Source: Chloroflexi bacterium RBG_16_51_16
GTDB lineage: Bacteria; Chloroflexota; Anaerolineae; Anaerolineales; Villigracilaceae
Assembly (NCBI GenBank): GCA_001796785.1
Contig: MGNL01000016.1
Location: 1-12,984, forward strand
Length of the DNA: 12,984 bases
Direction: 5' to 3'
The notes beneath the pieces are model-generated. The model saw nothing but the letters and a program-made list of their open reading frames with translations, ran no database searches and was not told where the DNA came from. Of this stretch, positions 1-8,319 are shown one piece after another (position 1 is the first letter of the stretch; each line of letters starts with the position of its first letter). A program made the position numbers and the translations under genes.

Positions 1-1308
1 TTTCTTTCTTTTTACTATCAATCTCAGTCCCTTGACCTCAACAACTTCAACCCGATCTCCCCTGGAGATGGCCTCGCCGCCCTCCACGGGTTCGGCGGTC
101 CACAGCTCCGAGCCAAGCTGAACCTGGCCCGACATCCTGAGGTCCGTGCGAGCGACGCCGCTCCTGTTCACGAGCGACTCCATGCCCATTCGGATCGGAG
201 TCCGTTGGGCGCGCAGGGCAAATCCTAGGATAACAAAAAAGACCATTCCGAGGAAGGCACCCACTCCGATCACCAGGGGAACCGAAACGCGCTGGAACTG
301 CGGCGTGCCGGGTGAGTTGAACAACACCAGCGCGCCGACGATGAACGAGCCCACTCCGGCCACGGTCAGGGCACCGTGGGTCGGCGCCTTGATATCCAGA
401 ATGAAAAGCACGAACGCGGTCACGATAAAAATAATGCCAAACCAGTTCACCGGCAGGATCCCCATGCCGTACACGGCCAGGCTGATGCACACCACACCGA
501 CGAATCCCGCCACCCAGCCGCCGGGGCTGGCGATCTCGATCAGGACCGCCTGAATCCCGATCGCGATCAACAGGAACGTGATGTTCGGGTCGGTCAGCAG
601 GAGTAAAAAGCGTTCAATAAAACTCATATCGAACGGTTCTGCCTGCGCGTTCGCTGTACTTAGCTTGCGTGACCCGTCCGCCAAGTCGACTGTGAAACCA
701 TTGAGTTGATCGAGAAGGTCTGAGGTATCTGCGGCAATGAAATCGATCAATCCGGCATCCAGGGCTTCCTGCGCAGAGACGGCTTTGGCATCTTCGATCA
801 TGGCTTCAGCCAAGTCTGTGGCTTCCTGGCCTCTACGGGACACCAGCGGGCGGATCTGCGCCCGCATGATCTCCTTGGTCTTAGTTTCCAGGGTCTGGGT
901 CAGATCCTCGCCGGAACCGCTGATCGGGCTGGCTGCACCGATCGCCGTTTCGGGAGCCATGGCGACCGCGTGGGCGGCCATGCTGATGATCGCACCCGCG
1001 CTGCCCGCCATGGCGCCGTTGGGTGTGATGAAGACAACGATCGGCACACGGCTGCTGCGGAAAAGTTGGATAATATTGGTCGCGGACCCCAGGTCGCCGC
1101 CGGGTGTATTCAGTTCAATGATGAGTACCTCGACCTGTGCTCGCTCGGCTGCCTCGACCCCGCGTTCGAGATACTCCAGCATGGGAGGCGTGATCGGTCC
1201 ATCAGCGTTCAGCACCAGCGCGGAAGTTGTATCACCTTGCGCAAATGCAGCTTCAACGGTCAGGATAAATATCAGGCTTGCAATCAGTAAAAAACCAAGC
1301 CGTTTCAT
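1..1308 (-). CDS. nfeD: NfeD-family membrane-bound ClpP-class serine protease (long form), 3' end cut by window edge
   Basis: Reading from ATG at 1308 gives 436 codons with no stop before the window edge. Residues 1-23 form a signal peptide ending AFA. Residues 27-205 are a ClpP/SppA-like protease domain with the family signature NTPGG (67-71), a probable nucleophile Ser103 in the AGSAG context, and Lys143, which aligns with the catalytic lysine of the archaeal 1510-N protease, giving a Ser-Lys dyad. Residues about 240-365 hold roughly five membrane segments, and about 370-436 form the C-terminal NfeD OB-like domain. The closing residues VVEVKGLRLIVK resemble the usual end of the family, so few codons are probably missing. 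Long NfeD proteins work with SPFH/stomatin partners and are thought to cleave membrane-associated substrates; any SPFH gene would lie beyond the left edge. There is no Shine-Dalgarno sequence; a TATAAT 7 nt upstream suggests a leaderless transcript. Confidence 0.93.
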   Translation of the reverse strand, partial: MKRLGFLLIASLIFILTVEAAFAQGDTTSALVLNADGPITPPMLEYLERGVEAAERAQVEVLIIELNTPGGDLGSATNIIQLFRSSRVPIVVFITPNGAMAGSAGAIISMAAHAVAMAPETAIGAASPISGSGEDLTQTLETKTKEIMRAQIRPLVSRRGQEATDLAEAMIEDAKAVSAQEALDAGLIDFIAADTSDLLDQLNGFTVDLADGSRKLSTANAQAEPFDMSFIERFLLLLTDPNITFLLIAIGIQAVLIEIASPGGWVAGFVGVVCISLAVYGMGILPVNWFGIIFIVTAFVLFILDIKAPTHGALTVAGVGSFIVGALVLFNSPGTPQFQRVSVPLVIGVGAFLGMVFFVILGFALRAQRTPIRMGMESLVNRSGVARTDLRMSGQVQLGSELWTAEPVEGGEAISRGDRVEVVEVKGLRLIVKRKK

Positions 1309-1315
1309 GTTAAAG

Positions 1316-1321
1316 ATTATA
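1316..1321 (-). promoter_or_regulatory. -10 element TATAAT of the nfeD gene, leaderless
   Basis: A perfect TATAAT on the minus strand is followed by exactly 7 nt and then the ATG, so a normal start site would fall on the start codon. It is preceded by a G-rich run (GGGCGGT). No convincing -35 hexamer is seen. Confidence 0.55.
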
Positions 1322-1445
1322 ACCGCCCTTGCCCGGCCCATTTTCCGAGTCTATTTATATTTTTAATGATGATATCCATGAACTGAAGACAGCAGGTAGT
1401 CGTTCGTATACCTGGGCCGGCTCCAATTTTACATTCCCTTAAAAT

Positions 1446-1476
1446 AACAGTCCCCGCCGCGGGGCGGGGAACTGTT
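1446..1476 (-). terminator. Rho-independent terminator of the first lipoprotein gene
   Basis: The arms AACAG(T)CCCCGCC and GGCGGGGAACTGTT form a GC-rich stem of about 13 bp with one bulged base and a 4-nt loop. On the minus strand the hairpin is followed by TATTTT. It lies about 30 nt past the stop codon of the lipoprotein gene at 1509. Confidence 0.75.
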
Positions 1477-1508
1477 GAGGTGTGTTGGGTTTATTGTAGA
1501 CCCGGTAA

Positions 1509-2504
1509 TTAGAGAAAGATAACAGGGGGGGGTGGCGGTGGCGCACCTGGAGCAGGTGGCGGTGCGTCTTTCGGAATGTACGAGGGGCATAAACCCGGCC
1601 CGCTCGCAGCCCTGCCTACCGGCATACGGCAGGTGTTGTCTATCTTCTCCAAAGCCTTGATGGGATAATACAACGGGAAGCCGGGATCGGCCGCTCCAGC
1701 CTCGTCGTGGGTGAAGTGATCATCAAGATCGAACCAGGCGGGATTCAAATTTTCCATCCCAGCCCAGGCAGCCACCATGAAGCCATCATCTCCTGCAAGC
1801 AGGGATTTTTTGAACGCGATCTGGATGATATTCTCACCCACCAGGCGTGAAAAGGCGGCGTCTGGATCATCGGCTACCAATAGATCGTACCCATCACCGG
1901 TTTGTGGCGGATCAGAGGCTAAAATCTGCTTGTTGCCTACATCGCCATTGCTGTCCTTGTAGACCTGCACTCCGGTGGAGCTCCATTCACCAGCGACTGG
2001 TGCTGAAGCCAGGGTCAGCAGGTCGCCGCGACCATCCAGATTGAGATCCAGTTCGAGACCGTACGTGCCGGGGAAAGCTCCCGATTCGTCCGCTCCCTTC
2101 ATTTGGATAACTCCGTAATACCACTCGCCGTCCTCGTAGATGGAGACCTGTTGAATATCCAGGTCGGGATAATACGTGTCCATTGTGTTAGCGTTGAACG
2201 GTCGCTCGAACAGGTCCTTGAGGAACCTGTCGCCATCGGGTGCAACCTTTTTGTCCGCGTAGTCGGATGTGTCCTGGTCGCCGAAGGAAAGCGAATCCTC
2301 CGCAGGCAGTTCCGCCGGAATGGACTTATGCTGGATCTCCTCCGGACCGGTAACGGGTATGACAGGCTCGGCGGTTGGCTGCGGAACAGCTGTAGGCTCT
2401 GGGGCTGATACACCCGCGTTGCATGCGCTCAGGATAAGCAGCCCGCACACCATCATAACAATTGCAGAAAATGAGAAATGCTTGTTCATGTCTTCTTGCT
2501 TCAT
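1509..2504 (-). CDS. Lipoprotein of unknown function, paralogue A
   Basis: This is a 331-residue predicted lipoprotein. Residues 11-28 are a hydrophobic signal ending in the lipobox LSAC (Cys28), followed by a Pro/Thr-rich spacer. The body (about 55-310) is clearly homologous to the gene at 2949-3944: shared stretches include LFERPFNANTMDTYYP-type sequence, SDPPQTGDG, IQIAFKKSLLAGD, PAWFDL-DHFTH and AGAADPG. Asp-rich segments such as LDLNLDGRGD and YKDSNGDVG resemble calcium-binding loops. Near the end two cysteines (NTC and GLC) are conserved in both copies, and the protein ends in a polyproline tail. The start at 2504 has GGAG 8 nt upstream; an in-frame ATG at 2489 is a possible alternative. 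I recognise no known family beyond a surface lipoprotein. Confidence 0.85.
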   Translation of the reverse strand: MKQEDMNKHFSFSAIVMMVCGLLILSACNAGVSAPEPTAVPQPTAEPVIPVTGPEEIQHKSIPAELPAEDSLSFGDQDTSDYADKKVAPDGDRFLKDLFERPFNANTMDTYYPDLDIQQVSIYEDGEWYYGVIQMKGADESGAFPGTYGLELDLNLDGRGDLLTLASAPVAGEWSSTGVQVYKDSNGDVGNKQILASDPPQTGDGYDLLVADDPDAAFSRLVGENIIQIAFKKSLLAGDDGFMVAAWAGMENLNPAWFDLDDHFTHDEAGAADPGFPLYYPIKALEKIDNTCRMPVGRAASGPGLCPSYIPKDAPPPAPGAPPPPPPVIFL

Positions 2505-2893
2505 TCTTCTTGCTCCATTTCAAAAATATTTCGGGATTATTCAGGTGGATATTATCATATATCTCACCAAAATAACCTTCCCCCATCTCCCATCTAATAA
2601 ATTTCCTATGTTACCTGGCTCATAGAATTGATCTAGTTCCACCCTTTGTTATTTTGTTCACCAATCCAATTACATCAATACATTTTCATGCATTATCCTT
2701 TAGTTGATCATTGGCTGATTTTTCACAACCTGAATATTTTTTTGAGGGCAGCAAGAGCGTTACAAGTTCACATCAGGATCTTTGTTGCCTGTGTAATCAA
2801 CCGGTTAGTAAAATCCACCACCGAAGAATGCAATCGCAATTGGAAAAAAAGGAGACTTCTTGATTATTCTTATCTCTCTCTTTATTAGAAAAT
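2505..2893. other. AT-rich intergenic stretch between the two lipoprotein genes
   Basis: About 390 bp without a credible gene. A TATGATAAT-like sequence on the minus strand near 2550-2560 could be the -10 of the 2504 gene, but no matching -35 is present. The plus-strand open frame at 2646-2888 has no ribosome binding site, no family resemblance and an AT-driven composition. No repeat or structured RNA was recognised. Confidence 0.5.
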
Positions 2894-2920
2894 CCGAGCG
2901 GCAAAAAATTTGCCGCTCGG
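2894..2920 (-). terminator. Rho-independent terminator of the second lipoprotein gene
   Basis: A perfect 12-bp stem (CCGAGCGGCAAA paired with TTTGCCGCTCGG) encloses a 3-nt loop. On the minus strand it is followed by the T-rich tract ATTTTCTAATAAA. It lies about 28 nt past the stop of the gene at 2949. Confidence 0.85.
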
Positions 2921-2948
2921 TTGCATAAGTTTCAAAGGTTTTGGTCGG

Positions 2949-3944
2949 TCACCTTGGAACGGGTGGTGGTGGTTGTTGCGGCGGAGGCGGCGCAACTGTT
3001 GGTCCAATTTCTTTAGGAATATATGTCGGGCACAGACCTGGCTCGCCGCCCGAGGCTGCGAAACCAATCGCCATCCAGCAGGTGTTATCAATCTTATCCA
3101 GCTCCTTGATGGGATAGAACAACGGGTATCCCGGGTCGGCTGCGCCGGCCTGCTCGTGCGTGAAATGATCGTTCAGGTCAAACCAGGCGGGGGTGAGCTT
3201 GTCCATCCCTGCCCAGGCGCTGACCAGCAATCTCGTATCGCCAGCCAGCAGGGATTTTTTAAAGGCGATCTGGATGGTATTGGGTTCGACCACGCGCGAC
3301 CAGGCCATATCGGGATCACCACCCTCATCCTCGTCAAAAACCAGGTATTCAAAACCGTCGCCGGTTTGCGGCGGATCAGAGGTAATGATCAGTTCGTTAC
3401 CCACATCGTGGTTGTTGTCCGCCCACACCTGTACACCAGCCGTGTTCCATGCTCCCTTAGCGGGTGTCGAAGCTAGGATTAAATAATCACCGCGACCGTA
3501 GGGAGCATGATCCAATTCAATGCCATACGTAGCCGGAAAACCCTGCGCTTCATCCGTACCCTTGATCTGCAGGGTGCCGAAATACCATACAGCGTCCTGG
3601 TAGATGGTCACCTGCAGGATATCCAGATATGGATAATAGGTGTCCATGGTATTGGCGTTGAACGGCCGTTCGAACCAGCCCTTCAAAAACCTGTCACCGT
3701 CAGGTGCGATCTTCCGATAGGCATAGGGGGACGTGTCCTGGTCGCCAAAGGTGAGCGAGTCTTCCGACGGCAGTTCGATCGGAATGGACTGGTGTTGGAT
3801 ACTGACTGGCGCTGGAGGCGGCGCGATTGGCGAAGGGACAGGCGTGGGCGTGGGTTTAGATGCCTCCAGGTTACATGCATTGATAACCAGCACAACCATT
3901 ATGATGGCAAGCACTTGCAACAGGGATGTGATTTGTATCTTCAT
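2949..3944 (-). CDS. Lipoprotein of unknown function, paralogue B
   Basis: This is a 331-residue predicted lipoprotein, the same length as its neighbour at 1509-2504. ATG at 3944 is chosen over an upstream in-frame ATG at 3971 because GGGAGG lies 6 nt before it and the signal peptide then begins normally with MKIQ. The lipobox is INAC (Cys24), followed by a Pro/Thr spacer (KPTPTPVPSP). The mature body matches paralogue A over its whole length, roughly 60 percent identical by eye, including the two C-terminal cysteines (NTC, GLCP) and a polyproline tail (PPPPQQPPPP). A promoter with good -35 and -10 boxes precedes it and a strong hairpin follows, so it is transcribed on its own. Function is unknown. 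Confidence 0.87.
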   Translation of the reverse strand: MKIQITSLLQVLAIIMVVLVINACNLEASKPTPTPVPSPIAPPPAPVSIQHQSIPIELPSEDSLTFGDQDTSPYAYRKIAPDGDRFLKGWFERPFNANTMDTYYPYLDILQVTIYQDAVWYFGTLQIKGTDEAQGFPATYGIELDHAPYGRGDYLILASTPAKGAWNTAGVQVWADNNHDVGNELIITSDPPQTGDGFEYLVFDEDEGGDPDMAWSRVVEPNTIQIAFKKSLLAGDTRLLVSAWAGMDKLTPAWFDLNDHFTHEQAGAADPGYPLFYPIKELDKIDNTCWMAIGFAASGGEPGLCPTYIPKEIGPTVAPPPPQQPPPPVPR

Positions 3945-3969
3945 GGGTTCCCTCCCGCTGACTATGTTC

Positions 3970-3998
3970 ATTACACATTATCTCTCTTAATCAGTCAA
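3970..3998 (-). promoter_or_regulatory. Promoter of lipoprotein paralogue B
   Basis: On the minus strand TTGACT (3998-3993) is separated by 17 bp from TGTAAT (3975-3970), each a 5-of-6 match to the sigma-70 consensus. The implied start site near 3963 gives a leader of about 20 nt that contains the GGGAGG ribosome binding site. Confidence 0.7.
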
Positions 3999-4044
3999 TC
4001 CGCACTCCCCCACCGATCCCAAATTTTATGATTAATGAATTATT

Positions 4045-4290
4045 TCACCAATGGTGATTGAATGCATCCATTGCGCTTGTTGGCTGAGAACGCGCGATCA
4101 CATTCGCAGCCGTTGAAGGCGTGCGCGTGCTTTCAAGCTTGAGCACCAGGTTTGTTGAGGGTAGCTGGTGTTCGACCTGATACCTCTGGCGTTCGAAGAT
4201 ACGGATGACGTATTCCTGCGCCTTGTGATTGTTCTCAGAACCGGTTGGTCTTTCCCCTAAGTTCAGGCACAGGTCCTGGAGAATCTCCAT
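4045..4290 (-). pseudogene. Truncated remnant of an M28-family aminopeptidase
   Basis: From ATG at 4290 the first 42 residues (MEILQDLCLNLGERPTGSEN, then NHKAQEYVIRIFERQRYQVEHQ) look like the N-terminus of M28 zinc aminopeptidases, which typically begin with a helix, a G-x-RPxGS turn, a helix and VExQ. A later NVIAR also resembles an M28 strand. The frame then ends after 81 residues, whereas family members run to 300 residues or more, and no zinc ligands (HxD, EE, D, H) are present. The open frame extends upstream to an ATG at 4380, but those residues do not look like the family. I infer a decayed gene with the 3' part lost. A small intact protein that merely resembles M28 is possible. Confidence 0.5.
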
Positions 4291-4422
4291 GATGATCCGA
4301 ATGCGCGGATGCAAAGGTGTCTTACCTGCCGCTCCCAGCTGTGATTCTATCAGAAGGGGTGGAAAAAATTTCCCGCGCACTTGTAAATAACCATGCTCTT
4401 AGTCGCGTTCGTTCGGAAATAT

Positions 4423-4454
4423 GGTGCGCGCGGTGGCGTCACACCGCGCGCACC
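4423..4454 (-). terminator. Probable terminator of the lipoprotein gene at 4500
   Basis: A perfect 13-bp GC-rich stem (GGTGCGCGCGGTG paired with CACCGCGCGCACC) has a 6-nt loop. On the minus strand it is followed by ATATTTCC, a weak T-tract. It starts about 45 nt past the stop codon at 4500-4502. Confidence 0.6.
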
Positions 4455-4499
4455 TGCCATTCTCTACGATCTCGATCCGAGCGTCGTGTCAGATCACGA

Positions 4500-5540
4500 C
4501 TACGGCGCTGGCAGGATGGACTGGAAAGGCGCGCTCAACTCACAAACAGCCAAGTTGTCGAAATAATAAACCGTGTTCGGATCATTGAAGATATGCGCTT
4601 CCAGGCCGAGGCTGCCGGTCGGAAGGGGTTGCGGGTCCTGATAGGCAGCAACCTGCTCTCCATCCACCCAGACCTCGATTAGGTCGTTGTAGGCGCTGAA
4701 CTCAACTAACGTCCACGTGTCCGGTATCACCTTATGTCGGCTGGGTGCCACGCTGAAATGGCCTGGGGTGGGCATCTGCAACCGTGAAAGATCGGTGAGC
4801 ACGTCCGCGCCCCATTGAACGACATAGCGCGATCCCCCTTCCGGATTCTGCAGGAAGTGCCAGTTCAGAAATGAAAAACCGTCTTTGCCGGTGGTACGCA
4901 CCTTGATCCGCCAGACTGCATTTTCAAACGTGTAGTCTGCCAGGGCATCCCCATTTTCGTTGACGCCAGTAAACGATACTACCTGGTTGCCTTCCTCCAG
5001 CGGACCTAGCGCCCAGCCATTCACCGCGTTGAAATCGGTGGCAGCGGTGATGTTCTGGAAACCCTGCGCCTTGCCATCCTGGAAATCCTCAATGTACAAA
5101 AGCTTCTCGCCACTGGCGCAAGCCTCAGCCAGTGTCAGGCCGAATGGATCGCGAACCAACGTAACGGCGATGTCATTCGCTCCGCGGCTCATCGCCTGCG
5201 TCACCGTCTGCGGAAAATACCCGGGCGCGGAGATCTCCAGATTGACCCCCTCGCGCGGCAGGTTCGTCCATTTATAGACACCCTGATCATCAGTCACGAC
5301 CGGTGTCTCGCTTCCGGAAGCGGGATAAACCAGCGTGGTTCCAGGGAGTGGCGCGCCGCTTTCATCTTGGATCGTCACGGTCAAATCATAGGGGATAGGT
5401 GTTGGTGTGGCGCTTGGAATCGGTGTCGGAGTCCAGGCTGCTGCGGTCATGGTGGCAATCTCTTCCGGGCTTGGCCCGCAGCCGCCAATCAGCAGCACAG
5501 AAGCGCCGAACAGGAGTGCAATTTTCTTATCTGATTTCAT
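4500..5540 (-). CDS. Lipoprotein with carboxypeptidase-regulatory-like and lectin-like domains
   Basis: The protein has 346 residues from ATG at 5540, chosen because AGGAG lies 7 nt upstream and the signal peptide starts there; a longer in-frame ATG at 5687 would bury the signal peptide. The lipobox is LIGGC (Cys21), followed by a TPTPIPSATPTPIP spacer. Residues about 51-128 form a carboxypeptidase-regulatory-like beta-sandwich (VTIQDESGAPLPG, DDQGVYKW, APGYFPQ). Residues about 147-335 look like a concanavalin-A/laminin-G-like jelly roll (LLYIEDFQDG, TLVEFSAYND, VEVWVDGEQV-type strand, VYYFDNLAV), a fold common in carbohydrate-binding modules. It is probably a surface-anchored binding or scaffold protein; no catalytic motif was recognised. 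Confidence 0.85.
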   Translation of the reverse strand: MKSDKKIALLFGASVLLIGGCGPSPEEIATMTAAAWTPTPIPSATPTPIPYDLTVTIQDESGAPLPGTTLVYPASGSETPVVTDDQGVYKWTNLPREGVNLEISAPGYFPQTVTQAMSRGANDIAVTLVRDPFGLTLAEACASGEKLLYIEDFQDGKAQGFQNITAATDFNAVNGWALGPLEEGNQVVSFTGVNENGDALADYTFENAVWRIKVRTTGKDGFSFLNWHFLQNPEGGSRYVVQWGADVLTDLSRLQMPTPGHFSVAPSRHKVIPDTWTLVEFSAYNDLIEVWVDGEQVAAYQDPQPLPTGSLGLEAHIFNDPNTVYYFDNLAVCELSAPFQSILPAP

Positions 5541-5770
5541 CTTATTACTCCTATTTAGTTTTATGTGCATTGAAGATGTCTGGACGGTAATGCTAAACTT
5601 TGTTGTAACTTTTTTTGCATAGACTCCTCCTCCCCAAGATCCAAATCCGGATTTTTGCCAATTCAGAATTAGCCCACTATACAACAACTATTTGCATGCT
5701 GGGATTACAAAATGATTGACGCTGGGTTGAAATCAAAACGTCATCCCGCGGTTTGATAATAGCCGGTTTG

Positions 5771-8299
5771 CTACTCCACCCACGCCTCCCACTGGCTGTT
5801 ATTCTCTTCCACGTTCTTCCCCGGTCCCCATCCGTATTTATCCCAATACCAGGTGTTCCACATCTCCGCACCGTAGCCGTTGCATTCAGCCAGCCGGAAA
5901 TCCTCGATCAGCGTGTCCGGCAGCAGGCAGACTGGTTCGACGAGACCCAATTCTTCAGGAATTGGCGGCAAGTCGCCGGTCAATTTATTGGCTGTACCGG
6001 GTGTCGGAAAGCAATCCTGCCTCCACACGCCGAAATATCCAGGCCCTTCGGGATACTGGCACTCGCTAACGTCTGGGAAGCGAGCGAACTTGTAATCCTG
6101 CAGATCCGCCACCTCGCCGTTCGAGCGGATCAGCCGGACGGTATCACCACCGTCACTGAGCAGAATGTTCGACTGCAAGCCGTAATAAACCGCCCGCTGC
6201 CCTGGCTTGAGCACCTTGTCCGGGAGGACAAATGGTTCCGAGCCTGAGTTCGCTACATCGTCCAACTGCCAGCCTTTCAAGTTGATATCCACCGAATCGG
6301 CGTTGATGACCTCGATGAACTCATCGTAAACATTGATCAGCCCGTCGTGGTTCCAATCGCTGCCGGGACGCGGCAGGAATTCGTTGATCAGGACAAGCCT
6401 GGAGAGATAGGCTGTGGCGGTCGGGCGTTTGGTGGGTGTACGGGTAGGGGTTGCTGTGCGCGGGGGTGTAGCGGTGAACGTGGGTGTTTGTGTAACACTC
6501 AAGCCCCAGTTTGCCTGGCGAGGTGTTCCCTTTATCAAATCATCACCATGATCGCAAACAACCGGGTTTGGAAATGGCGGAGGCGCGGGAGTGGATGAAT
6601 TGGCTGGGTGGCTGTATGTTGACCAGGCGAAGAACCCGTCGGATTGTACGCCTCTCCGCTCCATGGTCGCGTAGGTTGGTGCGGCGACTCCCGCCGGCCA
6701 GGCTCCGCCATCTGAATTTGCTGTATCCACTATGGCGTTACTCGGATCAATCAGCCGCAGCACTTCGCCTTCGTTATTCAATGATAAATTGTAGACAAGA
6801 TCCGGGATTAGATCAGCCGCGGGCGGAACGACACAGTTGACCACCGGATCAGTATCGAAGACGCTCGCATTTGCAGCGATGACGAAATACCCTCCGGCTG
6901 GTATGGTACCTGACAAAGGAATGTTCGTATTTGTATCTGTGACAGATTTCAAGGTCCAACTTAAAAGGTTGATTGGGGTGGCACCTGGATTGTAAAGCTC
7001 GATCCATTCATCATTCGAAGAATATAATGTTCCCATCCAGGCGACCTCGTTGATCAGGATGCTCAAGGCGCCGGCTGGAGTTGGTGTGGGGGTGTGGGTC
7101 ACGCTGAATCCCCAATTGACTTCTTTCGGTGTTCCTTGTATTTTTTGATGCGCCGCATCGTAATGGTTAAGCGACAGGGCGGGTTGAACATTGGTCAACC
7201 AGGATAACGGCGCGTCCGGCAATGGATTACCTATCGCGGCAGTAGGGTCATCATCCATTCTTTCCATGCTTCCAGTGGAGGGGACGCTTCCAGCCGGCCA
7301 ACCACCGCTATCCGAATTCGCGGTGTCGATCACGGAGCCATCCGGTGCGCGCAACCTAAGCACTTCGCCTGCGTCTTCCAGGGAGCCGGAATAAATCTGA
7401 TCGGCTGGTACATCGGTCACCTGTTGACGCAAACGTTCCAAGAGAAAATAGCCGCCGCCTGGGATACTACCGAATAATGAGATATCCGGTCCACCTTCAT
7501 CGGCCACCAACGTCCAGCCACAGCCAAGGTTAATGCTCGCGCTGGTCGAGTTATAAAGCTCGATCCATTCATCGTCGTCAGAGGCCAGTGTTCCCGCCCA
7601 GGCGACCTCGTTGATAACAATATCCAGACTTGAAAATGCCTGTGAATTCCTTTGCTTGGGTGTCCCATAAATCGGGCTGCTTAGATCTGCAGCAGTCCCA
7701 TTTTTTGTACAACCATCGTTTGATCTCCAAGCCGCGGAATTTTCGGCAACGATCGCAATTCGTTCCATGCTGTTCTGGTTCGACAATCCACCTGCCGGCC
7801 AATCACCCCCATCGCTATTCGCTAAATCTATTGGATTACTCGAGTCATCGAATAGGGTTAATATTTCCCCGGTATTAATAAGCTCTCCACTATATATCAG
7901 GTTGGCGTTAACGTCCGAAATGGTATCATCCCCATCCCTCTCTAACAAAAAATATCCACCCGCAGGAATTGTACAATCCGGGGTACATACATTTAAAAGA
8001 TTACCAAATACAATGTTTGGACTTGCATCACTGGAGATTAACTGCCAATTGGTAAGGTCGATCGATGTACTGCCAGGGTTAAACAGTTCGATCCATTCGT
8101 CTGCGCCTGAGGTCGCCGTCCCAGCCCAGGCAACCTCATTGATGATCACATCCAGCGCGCTAGCGTGTTGGGGTGCAGCACGGACCACGCGACGAGCCAT
8201 AGACAAAGCGATGGATGGCAGGGTCAAGCCGGTGATAAAACCAGTCACCAGGAGAACGGACAACAAGGCGCGCAGGTTCGCAGTTGATCGTCTCATCAT
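5771..8299 (-). CDS. Large exported protein with four lamin-tail (LTD) domains
   Basis: The protein has 842 residues. A signal peptide occupies roughly residues 1-33 (basic start, then a long hydrophobic stretch). Four lamin-tail Ig-like domains follow at about 50-217, 226-393, 413-594 and 635-772. The first three carry INEVAW and DEWIEL(Y/F)N near the start, and the later conserved pieces IPAGGYF, GE(V/I)L-L, ANSDGG-WPAG, and GTPK or GTPR at the end. The fourth is divergent and has an EF-hand-like insert (DWNHDGLINVYDE). Linkers are Thr/Pro-rich (THTPTPTPAG; 603-630). The last 70 residues hold a cysteine and Trp-rich tail of no recognised type, with no LPXTG, membrane anchor or lipobox, so attachment to the cell is unclear. 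Bacterial LTD domains occur on secreted nucleases and surface proteins; no nuclease domain is present here. ATG at 8299 lacks a Shine-Dalgarno sequence; 8296 is an equal alternative. Confidence 0.88.
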   Translation of the reverse strand: MMRRSTANLRALLSVLLVTGFITGLTLPSIALSMARRVVRAAPQHASALDVIINEVAWAGTATSGADEWIELFNPGSTSIDLTNWQLISSDASPNIVFGNLLNVCTPDCTIPAGGYFLLERDGDDTISDVNANLIYSGELINTGEILTLFDDSSNPIDLANSDGGDWPAGGLSNQNSMERIAIVAENSAAWRSNDGCTKNGTAADLSSPIYGTPKQRNSQAFSSLDIVINEVAWAGTLASDDDEWIELYNSTSASINLGCGWTLVADEGGPDISLFGSIPGGGYFLLERLRQQVTDVPADQIYSGSLEDAGEVLRLRAPDGSVIDTANSDSGGWPAGSVPSTGSMERMDDDPTAAIGNPLPDAPLSWLTNVQPALSLNHYDAAHQKIQGTPKEVNWGFSVTHTPTPTPAGALSILINEVAWMGTLYSSNDEWIELYNPGATPINLLSWTLKSVTDTNTNIPLSGTIPAGGYFVIAANASVFDTDPVVNCVVPPAADLIPDLVYNLSLNNEGEVLRLIDPSNAIVDTANSDGGAWPAGVAAPTYATMERRGVQSDGFFAWSTYSHPANSSTPAPPPFPNPVVCDHGDDLIKGTPRQANWGLSVTQTPTFTATPPRTATPTRTPTKRPTATAYLSRLVLINEFLPRPGSDWNHDGLINVYDEFIEVINADSVDINLKGWQLDDVANSGSEPFVLPDKVLKPGQRAVYYGLQSNILLSDGGDTVRLIRSNGEVADLQDYKFARFPDVSECQYPEGPGYFGVWRQDCFPTPGTANKLTGDLPPIPEELGLVEPVCLLPDTLIEDFRLAECNGYGAEMWNTWYWDKYGWGPGKNVEENNSQWEAWVE

Positions 8300-8319
8300 G
8301 TTGGTTGTTAGCTGCTGGG

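Noticed and set aside
146..1366. Plus-strand open frames of 106-209 residues at the left end
   Set aside because: They lie antisense to the nfeD gene, whose signal peptide, NTPGG motif, catalytic Ser/Lys and membrane segments are all visible on the minus strand.
2646..2888. 80-residue plus-strand open frame between the two lipoprotein genes
   Set aside because: No ribosome binding site, no recognisable family, AT-driven composition, and it runs against the direction of all neighbours.
4045..4057. Palindrome TCACCAATGGTGA as an operator
   Set aside because: It lies about 80 bp upstream of the paralogue B start site and overlaps the end of the peptidase remnant; no second copy was seen to support a regulator site.
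5698..5709. GCTGGGATTACA, a well-known string in human Alu elements
   Set aside because: Only 12 bases match, the surrounding sequence is bacterial, and a near copy occurs at another promoter in the window; contamination is not supported.
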